64,000 nt of DNA from Saururus chinensis (GCA_035235625.1 CP141147.1:6623001-6687000); one strand, 5' to 3'; shown: positions 11,431-23,999, numbered from the stretch's first letter. Notes: generated from the letters alone by a model not told the origin. Translations and numbers: made by a program.

Positions 11431-12496
11431 TTGATCTAACCTTGTCGCGGGCCGGGTGAACTGGTACGGGATACGGGGTCCAAGGGTGGTGAGGGTGGTC
11501 GCGCCAACCCCACATATGCTTTCGTTACATTAATTCGATTGGGACCCGCCGACGTCACACATGCACACTAGGCATTCGACTAGGTCGTGCATTAACACGT
11601 TGTGGGGCCTAGTTGCATGAATTATGTGTCGAGGGTGGGATCCGTAGTTAGCGAGGGGTTGACCTTGTCGTGGGCTTGGCCGTGTGCAGGGGGTCGAGGC
11701 CTCTACGGGCTCTGAGAGACAGAGCCCGCTCTCATTATGTTTGAAGCTCGAGTTAAACCAGAAAAATTCAACATAGGTCCGTTTATTGAAGCCCATCCTT
11801 AAGCCTATTAAGAAGAGGATTTGTGAGGGTGTGAATGAACCATGAGACTTAGATATTTGTAGAGGGCATGCATATGTGTTATGAATTATGAATGAACCTA
11901 TAATGTATAAGTAGTGTGAATGTGTGTATGAAATGTGATTTATCTCATAATGCACATGTGTAGAGAATAAATATGTAATGCATGTTTGAATTGAGAATGC
12001 ATGTGGTATTTTCATGAGCTTATATTTCGATTCATAGCACTTACTCAGCTAAGCTCGCCCCTCTTTTGTTTGTGGGTTTTGTTTTGGGGCTGTGTGTTGT
12101 GTTATGAAAGTACTCCTGATGGTTTTTATGTAGAACATGAGGATGGGCTTGTGCAATGTGAGGGGGTTATATGTTGGATTGTTTTAAACTTGTGATGGGA
12201 TAGGATGATCTCATACTTAACTTTATTATATACTTTGGTTAGATAGTGATGACTTTTGATATGTGTAGCCCTAAGGCTTGAGATTATGTTCTTTTTAGAT
12301 GTTATTGGTATTGTGTTGGACTAAGATTGTTAGCAATCTCTTTTAGTTTCTTCTACTTACTTTTGCACAAATGGCATGTGTTGTATACTCCGTTGATAAA
12401 AAACAAAGGATGGTTCTATCTTCCACATGTGTCACTCCGCGTCCTACCCCCTTAGGTTGGGTTTGGGTCGGGGGGGGGGGGGGGTAGGGCATGACA
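11430..12496 (-). mobile_element. TGTCATGCCC-type LTR-like block (minus)
   Basis: On the minus strand the block starts TGTCATGCCCTACCCC at 12496, the same terminal decamer as the family C LTRs at 25788 and 41411. It then reads non-coding sequence of LTR style. It separates the copia gag-side fragment from the copia RT fragment. The left end near 11430 is not defined: I found no partner to the ATCAG that follows the right end. A G-run at about 12471-12484 lies inside the right end. Confidence 0.5.
12471..12484. repeat. poly-G tract
   Basis: Fourteen or so consecutive G residues. Tract length may be unreliable in the assembly. Confidence 0.9.
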
Positions 12497-12504
12497 ATCA
12501 GTCA

Positions 12505-13505
12505 CTCTACAAATTGTGCACCTCCATGGTGGAAGAACTCGGCGCCCTACACCCCAAATGGACTTGGACTCTTGTCCCTCTGTCTCTGAGTGCCAACATC
12601 ATAGGATTCCTTTGGAGCTACAAGATCAAGTGCAATGCTGATGGCACCATAGCCCGCTACAAAGGCTGTCTCGTCACCAAAGGGTTTCACTAAGAAGAAG
12701 GTATTGACTACCATGAAACTTTCAACCCCGTAGTCAAGCCCTACATGGTCCACATTATTCTCACCCTTTCCATCTCCCGCTCTTGGGTTATCGAGCAACT
12801 TGACATTTCCAAAGCCTTCCTCCATGACACTATTGATGAGAAACTCTACATGCAACGACTAGAGGGCATTGAAGACCCCACTCGCCTAGGTCATGTATGC
12901 CATCCCCATGAAGCTCTCTATGGCCTCAAAAAGCACCTCATACATGGTACTCCAAGTTCTCCTCCCACCTTCTCTCCCTCTGTTTTTAGTCTTGCCATGT
13001 TGACACGTCCCCCTTTCTCCAACAAGACGGGATGAGCACCACCATCCTTGTTGTATATGTGGATGACTTCCTCATCACTAGTAGAGACCCCCCGCCTACC
13101 TTGAGAGTGTCATTTGCCATCTCATGACCAACTTTTCCGTCAAAGATCTTAGTCTCATTCACCACTTCTTTTGCATTGAGTTCTCTTGCACCCCCATGTG
13201 CCTCATCATGTCCCAATCCAATATGCCCTTGATATCCTTCAATGGGCCTCCGTGGCAGATAGCAAGCCTGTGCCCACACCAACTAGCTACAAGCAACCGA
13301 GTGTTCCCCCTGATGCCCCACCCCTCCCCAACTCGGCTCACTACCAAAGTGTGGTGGGGCTAGGACTTCATCACAACCTTCCCCGACATTGCTTATGCCC
13401 TCAATTATGTCTGCCAACACATGCACAAACCCACCACCGCCCACTACGCCACCCTGAAGTGCATTCTCGGGCACATCTACGGTATTCACTCACACAAGAT
13501 CACAC
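12505..13505 (+). pseudogene. Ty1/copia reverse transcriptase and RNase H region, degenerate
   Basis: The translation shows copia RT signatures in order. These are WTLVPLSLSANIIGF (WxLVPxPxGxxxIG), KIKCNADGTIARYKGCLVTK near 12620-12680, GIDYHETFNPVVK after a stop, QLDISKAFLHDTIDEKLYM near 12800-12850, EALYGLK near 12910, and the catalytic VYVDDFLIT at 13053-13079. RT copies element RNA into cDNA. An in-frame TAA follows GFH near 12690, and frames change near 12940 and 13090. Beyond about 13190 there are fragments of the connection/RNase H region (SVADSKPVPTP, SAHYQSVVG). The element is inactive and cut off near 13505. Confidence 0.88.
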
Positions 13506-14200
13506 TACTGTGGATCAGTAGGCATCCATGGAAGAAGATTGTGGGGACATAAAGTAAGAAGATGAAGCAAGAGAATATAGGGCAGATGAGAAGCAATAGA
13601 AGCTGAGAGCAGAGGAGAAGAAGGGAAGATGAGAAAGAAGCAAGGAGGAGGAAGCCATGGGAGGGGAGGTGGTGCAAAGTCCAGAACCAGTGGACATTGG
13701 GAGGACACTGAGCAAGAAAGAAGGTGAGAGGACAAGAGAAAGAGGTCGGCCAGTGGCTGGTCACATGGCTGCATCACTTCCAACTAAACTCTTGCATCAG
13801 CCTCTCGAACCCCCCCCCCCCCCCCCCCCCCAACACACACACACACATTCACTTCTCATTTTAGAACGATGAAAAACGTTTGTTGCATGTGTATTGAAAT
13901 TGATTTCTTTCCATGTTTTAAAGATTGTTCTTCCTCGTACAACATCCAGTTAGTATAACCTATATTTTAACTCCATATGATGTCCTGCGTGCAATTTAAA
14001 AAGCATATCAATCACCAGAACGACAAAAATATCTGGTTTATGCATCTATGAAATCATGATGACCAAATGGAGGAGCACAAGATATCATTTGACTAAATGG
14101 CAATATGAAAAGCAACATTCAGGAGACTCCTTGGGCTTCTGTTTTCCTTTTTTTTACATGTAGTGGCAAGAGGTATTTATCCATTAAACCTATTTTCCTT
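13506..14200. other. purine-rich spacer, no gene
   Basis: GA-rich sequence (13540-13760) is followed by a C-run with CA repeats (13810-13850) and AT-rich DNA. The ORFs here on the minus strand are low-complexity complements of the GA tract. Nothing recognisable. Confidence 0.5.
13810..13850. repeat. poly-C and (CA)n tract
   Basis: A run of about 20 C residues is followed by ACACACACAC. Simple repeat. Confidence 0.9.
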
Positions 14201-15169
14201 TGGTGAATATTAAAAAAATAATATTAAAAAATTATTTACCAAAATAGCAAAGAGGGGAAAATAATTATCAACATTGTGTTTGAATTCGTCACAGAGGTGC
14301 CAGTGTGGCAAACTGGCGCCTACACAGTTTTTTTTTCAAAGGTTTGTTAGGTTTTATCCTTTGAAAAGACAAAACTCATTTTTCACAAGTTTTGTCCTTT
14401 GGGAAAATGACAAAATAGTTTAATAGTTTTCCTAGTTTTACTGATTTGGTCCATTCAAAGGAGGAAACCTTTGAAAGAAACTTGGGTTTTGTCCTTTAAA
14501 TTAAAGGACGAAACCAAGACACTTGGACCTTTCAAACAAGAGTTTGAAAGTTTTCCAATTTTCTAAAGATTTTGTCTTTTTAACGGACAAAATTAAATCT
14601 ATTTTTTTTTAAAACATTTATTTAGCCATAAAACAAACCCACATATAATTTGTATCATTATGAAACATACCTGTGAAAACAAACCCACATATAACTAGAA
14701 AGTCTAAAAAAATAATCTTGTAACATGGGAAAAGAAACCATCTAGAAAGACCAGTAACATGTAAATAACATAAAATGATCCAAAAAATTATATTATACAA
14801 AAATGTTTACACTTTAAACATTTGAAAAAAATGTATGACAATAGCTCTAATGAGCTCTATCTCTCTTGCCCCTACTTACGACTCTAACCTCACCCTTGGC
14901 CATAAAACTGGTCCTAGTAGATAACTTATGGATATCCAAACACGCCTCTCAAGATAATGGGATGGGATCTGTACAAGTTGCCCGTTGTCATATAGTATAT
15001 GTTATCAAAATAATCGGCATCTCAACTAGTGGAGGTTGGGCTGGATCTAGAGCAATCGGTGATGATGGACGTGGACTATCATGCGAAGCTAAAGCTCATG
15101 AAAATAATGGAGGAGAGAAAGTTGGTGCAAATGAAGATGGAATATCCGTCTCGTTGGTGTGGTAATGTC

Positions 15170-15872
15170 CATATATGTTTGTAATAACCTATTGAAGTAG
15201 TGGCAAGCTATAAAGGACTACTTTATGATTCTAGATGAACGATTGACATGATGCTAACAAGACCTCACCTGAAGTATAAGTGTTAACATCGTCAGTCAAA
15301 TGTGGATGTCTGTCTCGCTAAACCAAGTTATAATAGAAAATAAAATAAAGATCACATAAATGCTATATAAGAAATAATAAAATATTATGTTATAATTAAG
15401 ATATACTTACCAAAGATGCCTTAGATGCGCCCTTAGGCTAATATGTCATCTCCTTTGAATCATCGCATGGTAGAATATGTCTTGGCATAATTGTCAAATA
15501 CCATTGCATATACAGACTACGAACATCACACAATAATGTAGCAATCTCCCCTCAAATAATAGGTCCTCTCCGGTTATCCCATCAAGCAATATAGGTTGCA
15601 TGATGCATAGCCCAATCAGTAATGTGGCAATCATGTCGAGTAACTCAGTGGATGAACTCTATCATACAAGGAGGGATATCCTACTCTAAGACAAATTGAA
15701 GCATCACATGGTCAGGATGTGCATCTCCACAATCTCAAAGTATATAAGTGGCGTTCAATAGCTAAAAACTTGTTCAATAACTAAAAGTTGTTCATGAACA
15801 TGGGCTCCCCTACACATGCATAACAAATTTGTATTGAATTTCGTGTCACCAAAAACTTGTTCAATAATATAT

Positions 15873-15962
<90 letters not shown>

Positions 15963-16640
15963 TGAATTGAATTTTTCAATACCTGTGTAGGGGTAATGAA
16001 AGCCCATCGAGGTTTGTGTTCCAAACCATGCACCGCCTTGTGACATTCCAAGGCTAATTGTCTCATGTGCATGAGATGTGAACCTTACGTATTACACAAA
16101 AATTTAAAACTTCAATATTATTATTTTCAGCAACAATTAAAATATTCATATATAATAATTTTAAGAAACCTTACCTCCAACTTGGTCTACTTCCATTGCC
16201 AATAGCTATAGACGACCTATGGCATTCATTCAACGCTACTTTCATGGACAAATTATCATCGACTAACATTTTAATGTACCTTCCAGTATGAGCATTTCTT
16301 TGGGAGCTCCTACTTGAACCCTGCCCTTCACTTTCAAAACTAGGCACTTGGGCCTCTTTTTCTAGAAATAGCTCGTACATGCATACTTGAGACGAATGAT
16401 GAAACATTTGTCTAAAGAAATCGTCGTCCTCTAAACATAGTAGAGTCGATCTCAATCCAAATATAAGAAGGCTACACTTTAATATATTTTTCTATCTCTT
16501 TTGATCCCAACCAACTTTGTTAGCCACTTGCATCTCAAGTTCGTCATAATTAGAAGGCTTGTTGATGAATAATCCCACTGAATCCCCTTCATATTCTTAG
16601 CCTCCTCCATGTTTTACCATTCTCCCACCAAGGTGATGTA
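15170..16640 (-). pseudogene. MULE transposase-like N-terminus plus plant mobile domain (PMD)
   Basis: On the minus strand, 16560-16501 reads PSNYDELEMQVANKVGWDQ, which matches the N-terminal segment of MuDR-type transposases. An open frame (16455-16171) follows with CLEDDDFFRQMFHHSSQ and the linker SFESEGQGSSRSSQRNAHTG. Further along, 15720-15541 reads HPDHVMLQFVLE, RHDCHITDWAMHHATYIAWW and SLYMQWYLTI. That is the pattern of the aminotransferase-like plant mobile domain (also annotated as serine/threonine phosphatase 7 long-form homologue). PMD genes are known passengers and core genes of some MULEs. A splice donor (CACAGGTATTG) lies near 16000, and a long (AT)n tract sits just inside that intron. 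In-frame stops between segments (after QFVLE, for example) suggest decay, though unrecognised introns could explain some. Confidence 0.65.
15862..15960. repeat. long (TA)n microsatellite, ~95 bp
   Basis: Almost uninterrupted TA dinucleotides, within a probable intron of the minus-strand PMD gene. It is the longest simple AT run in the window. Confidence 0.97.
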
Positions 16641-17846
16641 TAAAACTAATCATTTTTCCCACTATGTCTATTTATTTAATTCATAACAAATATATAAATC
16701 TTAGATATATCACAATTTGCATATATTGTAACTTTTAAGATTCAGGGCAAGCACTCATAATAAACTTCAAATTACATAGATATGTCTTTATAAAATTTGT
16801 TTTATGTAAATGTGAGATGTAATTATGAGAAGACTAGTCTGAATCAAATAATTGAAGATACACAAGAGCAAAGATATACAAATCAACTCTAGAACAAACT
16901 ACAATTCTTTTGAACTAAAACAAGTCTTTTTCCCTTTGCTTTTTTTTTGTAGGAGCACACTAAGCCAAATCGGAAATAAAAATTGACTTATCGAGACTTT
17001 GGCTTACCCAAAAACATTTATATCCAATTAAGCTTACAACCATATATTTTACTCTGACTTACGGTAAGAACTCCATATATTTTTATTGTTGTCAAAATTT
17101 GTTAATGTATCAAGTTAATGGCAATTCATATGATCAATTAAGCACAAATCATGACAAGAGGGAGGATGAAGGGATGTAGTCACCTTGTTGAAATGAAATC
17201 CCTAGCCAAATTGCAGTGGAGCTTGAGTAGCGGATGATGGATAATGATGAGAAGCGCGCCGATGATATGAGCCAAATTGCACTAGAAGTGGGCCGATGTC
17301 GAGAAGCAAATTACACTGGAGTAGAGGTGAAGCATACAAACAGAAGTGCAGGGAGGGAGAAGAGTGTGTTCTGGAGATAAAAGACGAGTTTCATTATTTC
17401 GAAGGACGAAAGTTGATTTCATTTTTTAAAGGATGAAAGTTGATTTCATTTTTTTAAAGGATGAAAGCTGATTTCGTCCTTATAAAGGTCAAAATCAGTT
17501 TTGTCCTTCTAAAGGATGAAATCAGTTTTGTCATTCTAACGATTGAAATCCCATAACCACTGGCCGCAAAATAATAACGTTTAGACCGAGTCAGGCCAAG
17601 AGTATGGATTTTGTCCTTTAAAATGATGAAGCTTAAGTTTCGTACTTCTAAAGGAAAAAATCTGTTAAAAATAATTTTGTCCTTTTAAAGAACGAAACCT
17701 AATAAAATTTGAAAAAACAAACCCACACAAGTGCCAGTTTGCCACACTGGTGCCTGCATGGCAAATTCAAACACTATATTGATAATTATTTTTCTCTCTC
17801 CACGATTTTATAAATAATTTTTAAATATTATTTATTTAATTTTCCC

Positions 17847-18924
17847 TTTCCTCAGTTTGGTCCTTTCCAAACCCTGATAAAAAGTGAGAAACCCAATAAA
17901 CTCTTTCTCCAAAACTCAACTTTCTTAAATATCTCACTTAATTTTCAACTAGCCATTAATATTAAAAAATAATAACTTACCCTTAGGGTTCACCCTTCGC
18001 TTATAGGTTTTTTAAAAATGATTGACTGCCGGAAAAAGATTGACTGCCGGTAGCCGTAGCCAAAATGGAAAGTGGGTGGGGATGGGGATAACATGTATAT
18101 TAAAAATTGAAGTAGAAGAAGGATTACTTTTGTCTTTTTTTTTATATCAGGGTTTTTGTTTGTGTAGTTAAAACTAGAAAGGTTTTTAATTCTGGCAACT
18201 CTACCAATGGGTGTAGTATGTGTACATATACCATACTTGGCAACAGAGCTACTTGAGGTTCCGAGTTACAGATATTAAAATTAATGGGCTACAACTATTT
18301 TTTATAAATCCCCTTTCCTTTCTATAACACAAAAAGAAGAAGATGCATTCACGTGTCTGATGTATGTGGAGCTATTTTTGGAAGATGAGATGAGGCCATA
18401 ACCACGAAACATGCTACCTATTCTAGCGAAAATGAGATAAGGCCATAGTGTATGTTTTTTATCTGAAATCTGGGGAGCAAATTCATGTATGTTTTTTGTC
18501 CATGTTCATTTGTCATATGAGATGGCTGGTGAGATTGAGTGATCATATTCCCGTGGGGATCGTCAATAATCTAAATGATAAAAAATAACATAAAACTCAA
18601 ACTGGAAGAGAAGGAGCCTAGCATTTTCCATATCAAACCTCAATCAAGCTAAGCTTAGCCATAAGGACGTAGAATGGGCAATTTAACACAGAAAAGGTAA
18701 ACGAGAATTGATACACCGAACAAATAGGCAACAAAGCCATGTAGATTACTATAATATGGGGCTGATACACCAACATCACTCAGACAAAACCCTTAAATAT
18801 ACACAGGCGTCTATCTAGTTACATTAAAACTCTGGCCATTAAAACCAAATGCAAACCCCAACGTTGCTGCCTTGCTGCAGCTGCTACTGCCAACGAATCT
18901 TCACTTGGATTTGCTTTTGCATAT
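17847..18924. other. no gene identified
   Basis: AT-rich flank of the MULE. On the minus strand 18900-18850 has a short readable stretch (NPSEDSLAVAAAARQQRWG, then a stop about 12 codons on) that could be an old exon end, but there is no clear splice context and no family match. Confidence 0.3.
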
Positions 18925-20760
18925 TAATTGTTTATAATTAAACCCCTTTGTAAGTGTATAAGACAATTGTATTAAGACAAATATTAAGGGTTGTCAAATC
19001 TCATAGACAAATTAAATTATTATCTAACCTAAGAGGAAATTTTGTTGATGATTGAAGACTAAATGAATTCAAACTTAAATTAAACAAGGAAGTAACACAA
19101 TGAAACCAACTTAATAAACCAAACAAAAGAGCAATATGATAACAATAATTTAGGAATTTAAATCTACCAATAGAATCATAACAACCCCTTTAACCTCTAA
19201 TTTATTTATGCGTGAGTTTGAAAAATTATTCTCAAGAACAAGCTATAATTACTTAGACAAAATCAGTAATCAACTTCATGGCATGTATTATCTTCAACAT
19301 AGAATGAATCATCTACACAAGACCAAACTATAGACATAACTCATCTCATCCTAGCATAAATCATCTAATTCATTAATCATATGAACGTAGATCTATCATC
19401 TACAAGATAGATAAATCAACATAGAGTTAAATAAACATGAACAACCTTCCATTTAAAAAAAAACTTTTGTCATACAATTGATATACTTTACAACTAAGAT
19501 CTAAATCAAAAGAAAAAAACATTAGAATTCATCTATGACCATGGAAGACCGTATCAACCGATACGGAGGCGTATCGGCCGATACGTACCCATATCGGCTG
19601 ATACCGGTACGATACTGGGGGCAATACGCCCCCCACTGTATTTATCGATACACTTCATTCGTATCGGCCGTATCATCTGATACGTATCGATATGCTATTA
19701 TTTTATTAATTTTTTTATTTTTTAAAAAAATAAAAAAATAATTTTTTTTCTTTTCTTGAAAACAAACCTCTTCAAATTTTAAAGATGATAATGTTCTTAT
19801 TGTATTAAAAATATTTTAAAAAAATTATATAAGATCAATACAAGTAGGTCCATACAATTAACATAATTATTTTTTAAAATATAGTGTTCTACAATTATGC
19901 ACTTAGTTAAACATCTAACGTATAAATTTCTCCATGATATTTATGTAACTCATATTAAATATCTTATTTGGTTTCAAAATAAAATAATTTTATAAAACTT
20001 AATATGGGACAGAGGGAATAATAATTTATACAGGACGAGAGAAGTAATAGTGTCTGATTCTAAAATGAAATAATTTTAGAGCACTCGTATAAGTTAATAC
20101 GGCCTTCTATGGTCTTATTATGCTTAAAATAAAGTATTATAATGATATATTATTAGTTATGATTTTTTTTTATGTGTATCAAAGGGTTTACGACTATTTT
20201 AGTGCGTACCAAGCGTATCATTGGCGCGTACCCATATCCATAGTTATCGATTCTATCATCCGTATCGATACTGCCTTCCATGTCTATGACTTCATCAATT
20301 CCTAAGCATGAATATTCTAGCCTTGCCTGGGTAAAAGAAACTCTTGCATCTTCATGAGAATGCTAAGTTCTTCTCCACCTTCTCTTCTCTTTTCACCTTA
20401 AGAAATAGAATACAATCATCTAATTTCAAGCCCCATAGGCGTTTATATAAACCCAAGAGTTGGTGGAAGAGTTTTAATTGAAGAAATACTCAAAACTAGC
20501 TTAAACTAGGACATTGTCCATACAGGTGATTGATTCACCTCTCTGAGTTACTGGTTGATGATCGTCCCACTTTTCGATCAAGTGGCTACGCTATTCCTAC
20601 AATGAAAATTCCTTTTTTAGCCAATTTAATCCACTACTTCATACAAGACTTTTCTAGCATTATTAACCCTAATTTATAATTATTTAATTTATATTAACTC
20701 CTAAATAAAACTAAAAAAAAAGTAAATAGCGATAAAATCACATATAAATTATACTCAACA
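18925..20760. mobile_element. solo LTR, family B, interrupted by a hAT-type MITE
   Basis: It begins TAATTGTTTATAATTAAACC and ends TATACTCAACA, flanked by the 5-bp direct repeat CATAT (18920-18924 and 20761-20765). The start matches the second family B copy at 42716 (TGATCGTTTATAATTAAACC) with a decayed first G. Collinear matches to that copy run through most of the length (for example the TCTATGACTTCATCAA region). The MITE at 19540-20282 accounts for the extra length. There is no internal coding region, so this is a recombination-derived solo LTR. Confidence 0.75.
19540..20282. mobile_element. hAT-like non-autonomous element (MITE), copy 1
   Basis: 743 bp with inverted ends CATGGAAGACCGTATC and GATACTGCCTTCCATG, flanked by a perfect 8-bp target duplication TCTATGAC (19532-19539 and 20283-20290). 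An 8-bp duplication is diagnostic of the hAT superfamily. The ends are rich in CGTATCG/CGATACG motifs, as expected for subterminal transposase-binding repeats. No transposase is encoded. The empty site survives in the other family B LTR (TCTATAGCTTCATCAA near 43379). Confidence 0.9.
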
Positions 20761-20765
20761 CATAT

Positions 20766-21361
20766 GAAACTGCTGCAATATAAAAAATAAAGTAAATAGG
20801 GATAAAATAACATATAAATTATACTCATTACATACGCATAACATTTTATATCTCTTGTACTTCAATTTCATTGTCAACCTTCTCTTGCTCCTTAAAGAGG
20901 TTTTTTATGAGATAAAAACTAAAAGAAAATATATTTCATTTTAGTAATCCACTCTTTCTACAGCTTGACTTGTGTAACCTTTAAGGTTGAAACTCTCCAG
21001 GATAGTTCGGACTTTGAGGCTTCTTTCTCCTTGTCTTAAAAAATTCACTCGTACCTCTCTTGCAGTGTATATATTTATATGTACACATTGAATAATGACC
21101 CGAGAAGCATGCAGAGCAGCGAATACTGTGATAAAGTGGAGTAGCCATCTAATTTCCCTGTGAAAGTAATGGATGATTCTGCATATATTGCACAAACTGA
21201 GTGAGTTTTATTTCTCAAAGTTGATGTGGCGCATCTATTCAGAAAGATACATTTGAGTCTAACGTGCCTTAAAATTTTATTTCAATGAGCACTGAAATCA
21301 ATACACTAAAACATCTGTCACCAAATCCATAAATCCAACATGTAGCAAATCAACTCTACAA
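20766..21361. other. no gene; partial repeat of the LTR B tail
   Basis: GTAAATAGGGATAAAATAAC...ATATAAATTATACTCATTACA (20792-20832) repeats the last ~55 bp of the adjacent LTR, which hints at a second truncated LTR or a local duplication. The remainder is unassigned. Confidence 0.45.
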
Positions 21362-22398
21362 TTAAGCATTTTGGAAAACATCAACTATGCACAAAATCAA
21401 AGATAAAAGATCTCTATAGATAAAGGATCTGATTAATGAGAGGAGTGGTTCCCCGATGGCTTCCTTTGCAAAGAACCTGTTTGGCAAAATAGAGGTATAT
21501 TAAATAAAAACTGTTTTGAGAGGGGACTTAACTAGGTTAGCAACATACGATTCATTCTTACAACCTTAATACAAAAAGACCTATAACCATTCAAATAACA
21601 GCCAAAAAGGCACTTTTACATCAAATCTGAATCACTAATTTAGAAGTTAAAAATATCAACAATGTGAATGCAAAACAAAATAAAAAGATCATCAATGTAC
21701 CCGTGATGTCCAACTATGATGGCAATTAACAAAAAATACAGAGAACAAAATGTTGTGAAATTGGCAGTTGTTGTTGGGCTTTGTTTTTGTAATAAAACAT
21801 TAAAGTAGCCAAACTATCTATATTGACACTGTTTTGGGCTTTTAAAACTGTCTGGGTAATAGGTCTGAGTCCGAATACCTATTAAGCTATGGTTTTAAGT
21901 GGCAAATCTAAACCATTTGATGACCTATGGATAGACGGTTAGGATTCTAGTGTTCTCAACAATAGCGTCTTAGATTAGTTATAAATACATCATTAGTCAT
22001 CCTAATTCGGTACCTTAAGCGAAATTACTCTCAGTCAAGTTCTAAACTTGAAATTCATTGTGATTCTAAAGAGGATTAGCAAAGGATTAAGCTTCATTTA
22101 AGGTTCTAATGGCTATAGATATGCCTAAATCTTGTATTAAGTTTCTTTCAGTTGTTGGATATCTAATCTAGGGTACAATGCTTAAGCACACATATTCAAT
22201 CTAAACCATGATTCCAAACAAATATATTGCAACATCTTACAAAACTACTTTTGCCTAAACAAGTAATAATGAATCATCCAATAAGAACCTAGAATTTTAT
22301 AGAGAAATCAAAAAGTCAAATTAAAAGCAAGATAAGTTAAAAAATCATTTTTGAACCCTAAGATCAAATTAAACGAAAGATAAGATCTACCTCTCCAT
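21362..22398 (-). CDS. possible two-exon small protein, 40 codons
   Basis: A tentative call. On the minus strand, a pyrimidine-rich leader is followed by ATGGAGAG (22398-22391) and a GTAGAT donor. A CCAAACAG acceptor at 21478-21477 opens onto an in-frame exon (21476-21362). The join gives MERFFAKEAIGEPLLSLIRS and 20 more mostly hydrophobic residues before a TAA. Splice signals and frame agree, but the protein is very short and I recognise no family. The leader lies in GC-richer DNA, unlike the surrounding sequence, which is consistent with a promoter-proximal region. It could equally be chance or the first exons of a longer broken gene. Confidence 0.25.
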
Positions 22399-23999
22399 AC
22401 CACTGCCTACATTGGGTTTGGGAGAATAGGAAGGAGAGTAAGGAAAGGGTGGTGGTGGGGAGAGAAGAGGCTGGAGTGGAGGGCAGGAGCCGATTCGAAC
22501 TTTGGAGTGGTGGATGGAGAGGAGGGGCAATGGGAGCAGGGCTCGTGACTGGAGTGTTAGGCTACAATTTCAAATATTTGTAAATTACACACTTTCAGAC
22601 AAAACAAGAAAAGTAGGCACAGTAAAGCCATTTGTACGTAGAGTGGGTTTACTTTAGTCACGTCATTTTTATGAACAGTGCTCTTGATAAGAGAGTATCT
22701 TTTGTCGAGGTGATGAGTAGTATCTTTTGTCAGTATCATCATTGTCCTAAGCGACAAAAGAAGGTAATAAGGCATTAGAGCAGCTAGAAATTCTCTAGTG
22801 TCATGTGACCTGGATGGGCGGCAGCGGCAAAGAAGTGAAACATGTGCCTAACGGGTGTTTCAGCGCTATCTAATTGTCTTCGGAAAGTAAATACTGATTA
22901 AGGCAAAATGATAGGATCAATATTAATTAGGGAACACATGGTTTATTGATATTCTAACCGGTGTAATGGAAGCTGAGTTTTTCGCCATCGAAGGCTGTAA
23001 TCATACTAGCGCTAGATGTCTGAGGTTGGCATGGGACCCATTAGATTTCCTCCGTTTGGTATATGGGGTTGGATGTCATGTTCTAGAATGTTGTCTAGTA
23101 GCTTGTGAATGGTAAACCAGTACATGTTTGTGATGATGGACAATTAAAGTCATGAATCCATTGTCAAAGAGACTTTAACCATTCAAACATCTTGATCATA
23201 TTTTCATTTAGGGGTGAACATAAATGAGGTTTTAGGTGGATCTCCAGGAAATAGTTGTAGAGTTGTTGAATATCAAAGATATATCCAATTTTGTGAAGTT
23301 CAAATAAGTACCACAAATAGAAGAGGGACACTTTAAGCAGGTGATAGAACTCTTTGATCTCAAAGTGAGCTAGGCAAGGGAAATCAGGATTAAAGAATAA
23401 CTCTTTAAATTTAAAGACAATTATTTAAGGAATTTGTGCATGTTGTAAAAACTTCGCCTTGGAAGGACTTCTCTAGCAATAATGTCTCAGATTTCATCTG
23501 GAATATGATCTAGAAGAAGAATCGCAATAAGGCAATTTGGGAGCTAGCTGGTCCAGAGGGAGGGAAATGTGGAAGGGTAGCGTGCAAGCGTGGCTACAGC
23601 CGTGCACCTTTGGTGTGAAGTGGTGGAACTTTTGCCGCGGAGCAAGGGTATGGGAAGTGGCGACCGGGGACTGGCGACTGGCAGTAGAAGTGGACTAAAT
23701 TCTTTTTACACCCCTTCCTCCCTCTGACATTCATGTATACAGCCCAGCCCATTAAATTAATATTAAACCTAAGAAAAATTTGTTTATTCTGTGTTCTTAC
23801 GTCGCTACCGCCAGTCTTTGAACTTGCTCCTCCCCGTCACGACCGAACTTGCTAGAACTCCTCTGGCAGCTGCTTCTTCTTCTTCCCCCCTCAACTAGAA
23901 AAAACCTTCAAATAAGCCCTAATTAGATTTTTATACTCATGGGGATTAGGGTTAAGGTTCATAATCCCCTTAGAAGTTAGGTCAAATAGTTGCATAAGT
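22399..23999. other. no gene identified
   Basis: Mixed sequence without long ORFs or recognisable domains. 22430-22560 is GC-rich, and 23590-23700 is locally G-rich and non-coding in style. Confidence 0.4.

Larger units (their letters stand above)
14201..17846 (-). mobile_element. MULE (Mutator-like) transposon with long terminal inverted repeats
   Basis: The left end (14201-14335) and right end (17715-17846) are inverted copies. GTGCCAGTGTGGCAAACTGG on the left pairs with CCAGTTTGCCACACTGGTGC on the right. ATAATTATCAACATTGTGTTTGAATT pairs with its inverse near 17765-17795, and an AT-rich outer part also pairs. Inside each repeat are subterminal motifs of the type AAAGGACAAAA repeated many times (14340-14580 and 17395-17690). 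The interior carries a minus-strand gene with MuDR-type N-terminal and plant mobile domains. A clean 9-bp target duplication was not found, so the ends are good to about 10-20 bp. Confidence 0.75.

Noticed and set aside
11279-11515. ORFs on both strands in the CCTCCTCC/GGAGGAGG-rich stretch
   Set aside because: They are low-complexity translations of a degenerate copia gag region; no domain, and both strands are open because of composition.
13486-13783. Overlapping minus-strand ORFs with signal-peptide-like leucines
   Set aside because: Complement of a GA-rich tract; two frames are open at once, typical of simple sequence.
15755-16072. ORF with a (YI)n repeat
   Set aside because: Reads through the (TA)n microsatellite; only its first ~35 residues may reflect a real exon edge of the MULE gene.
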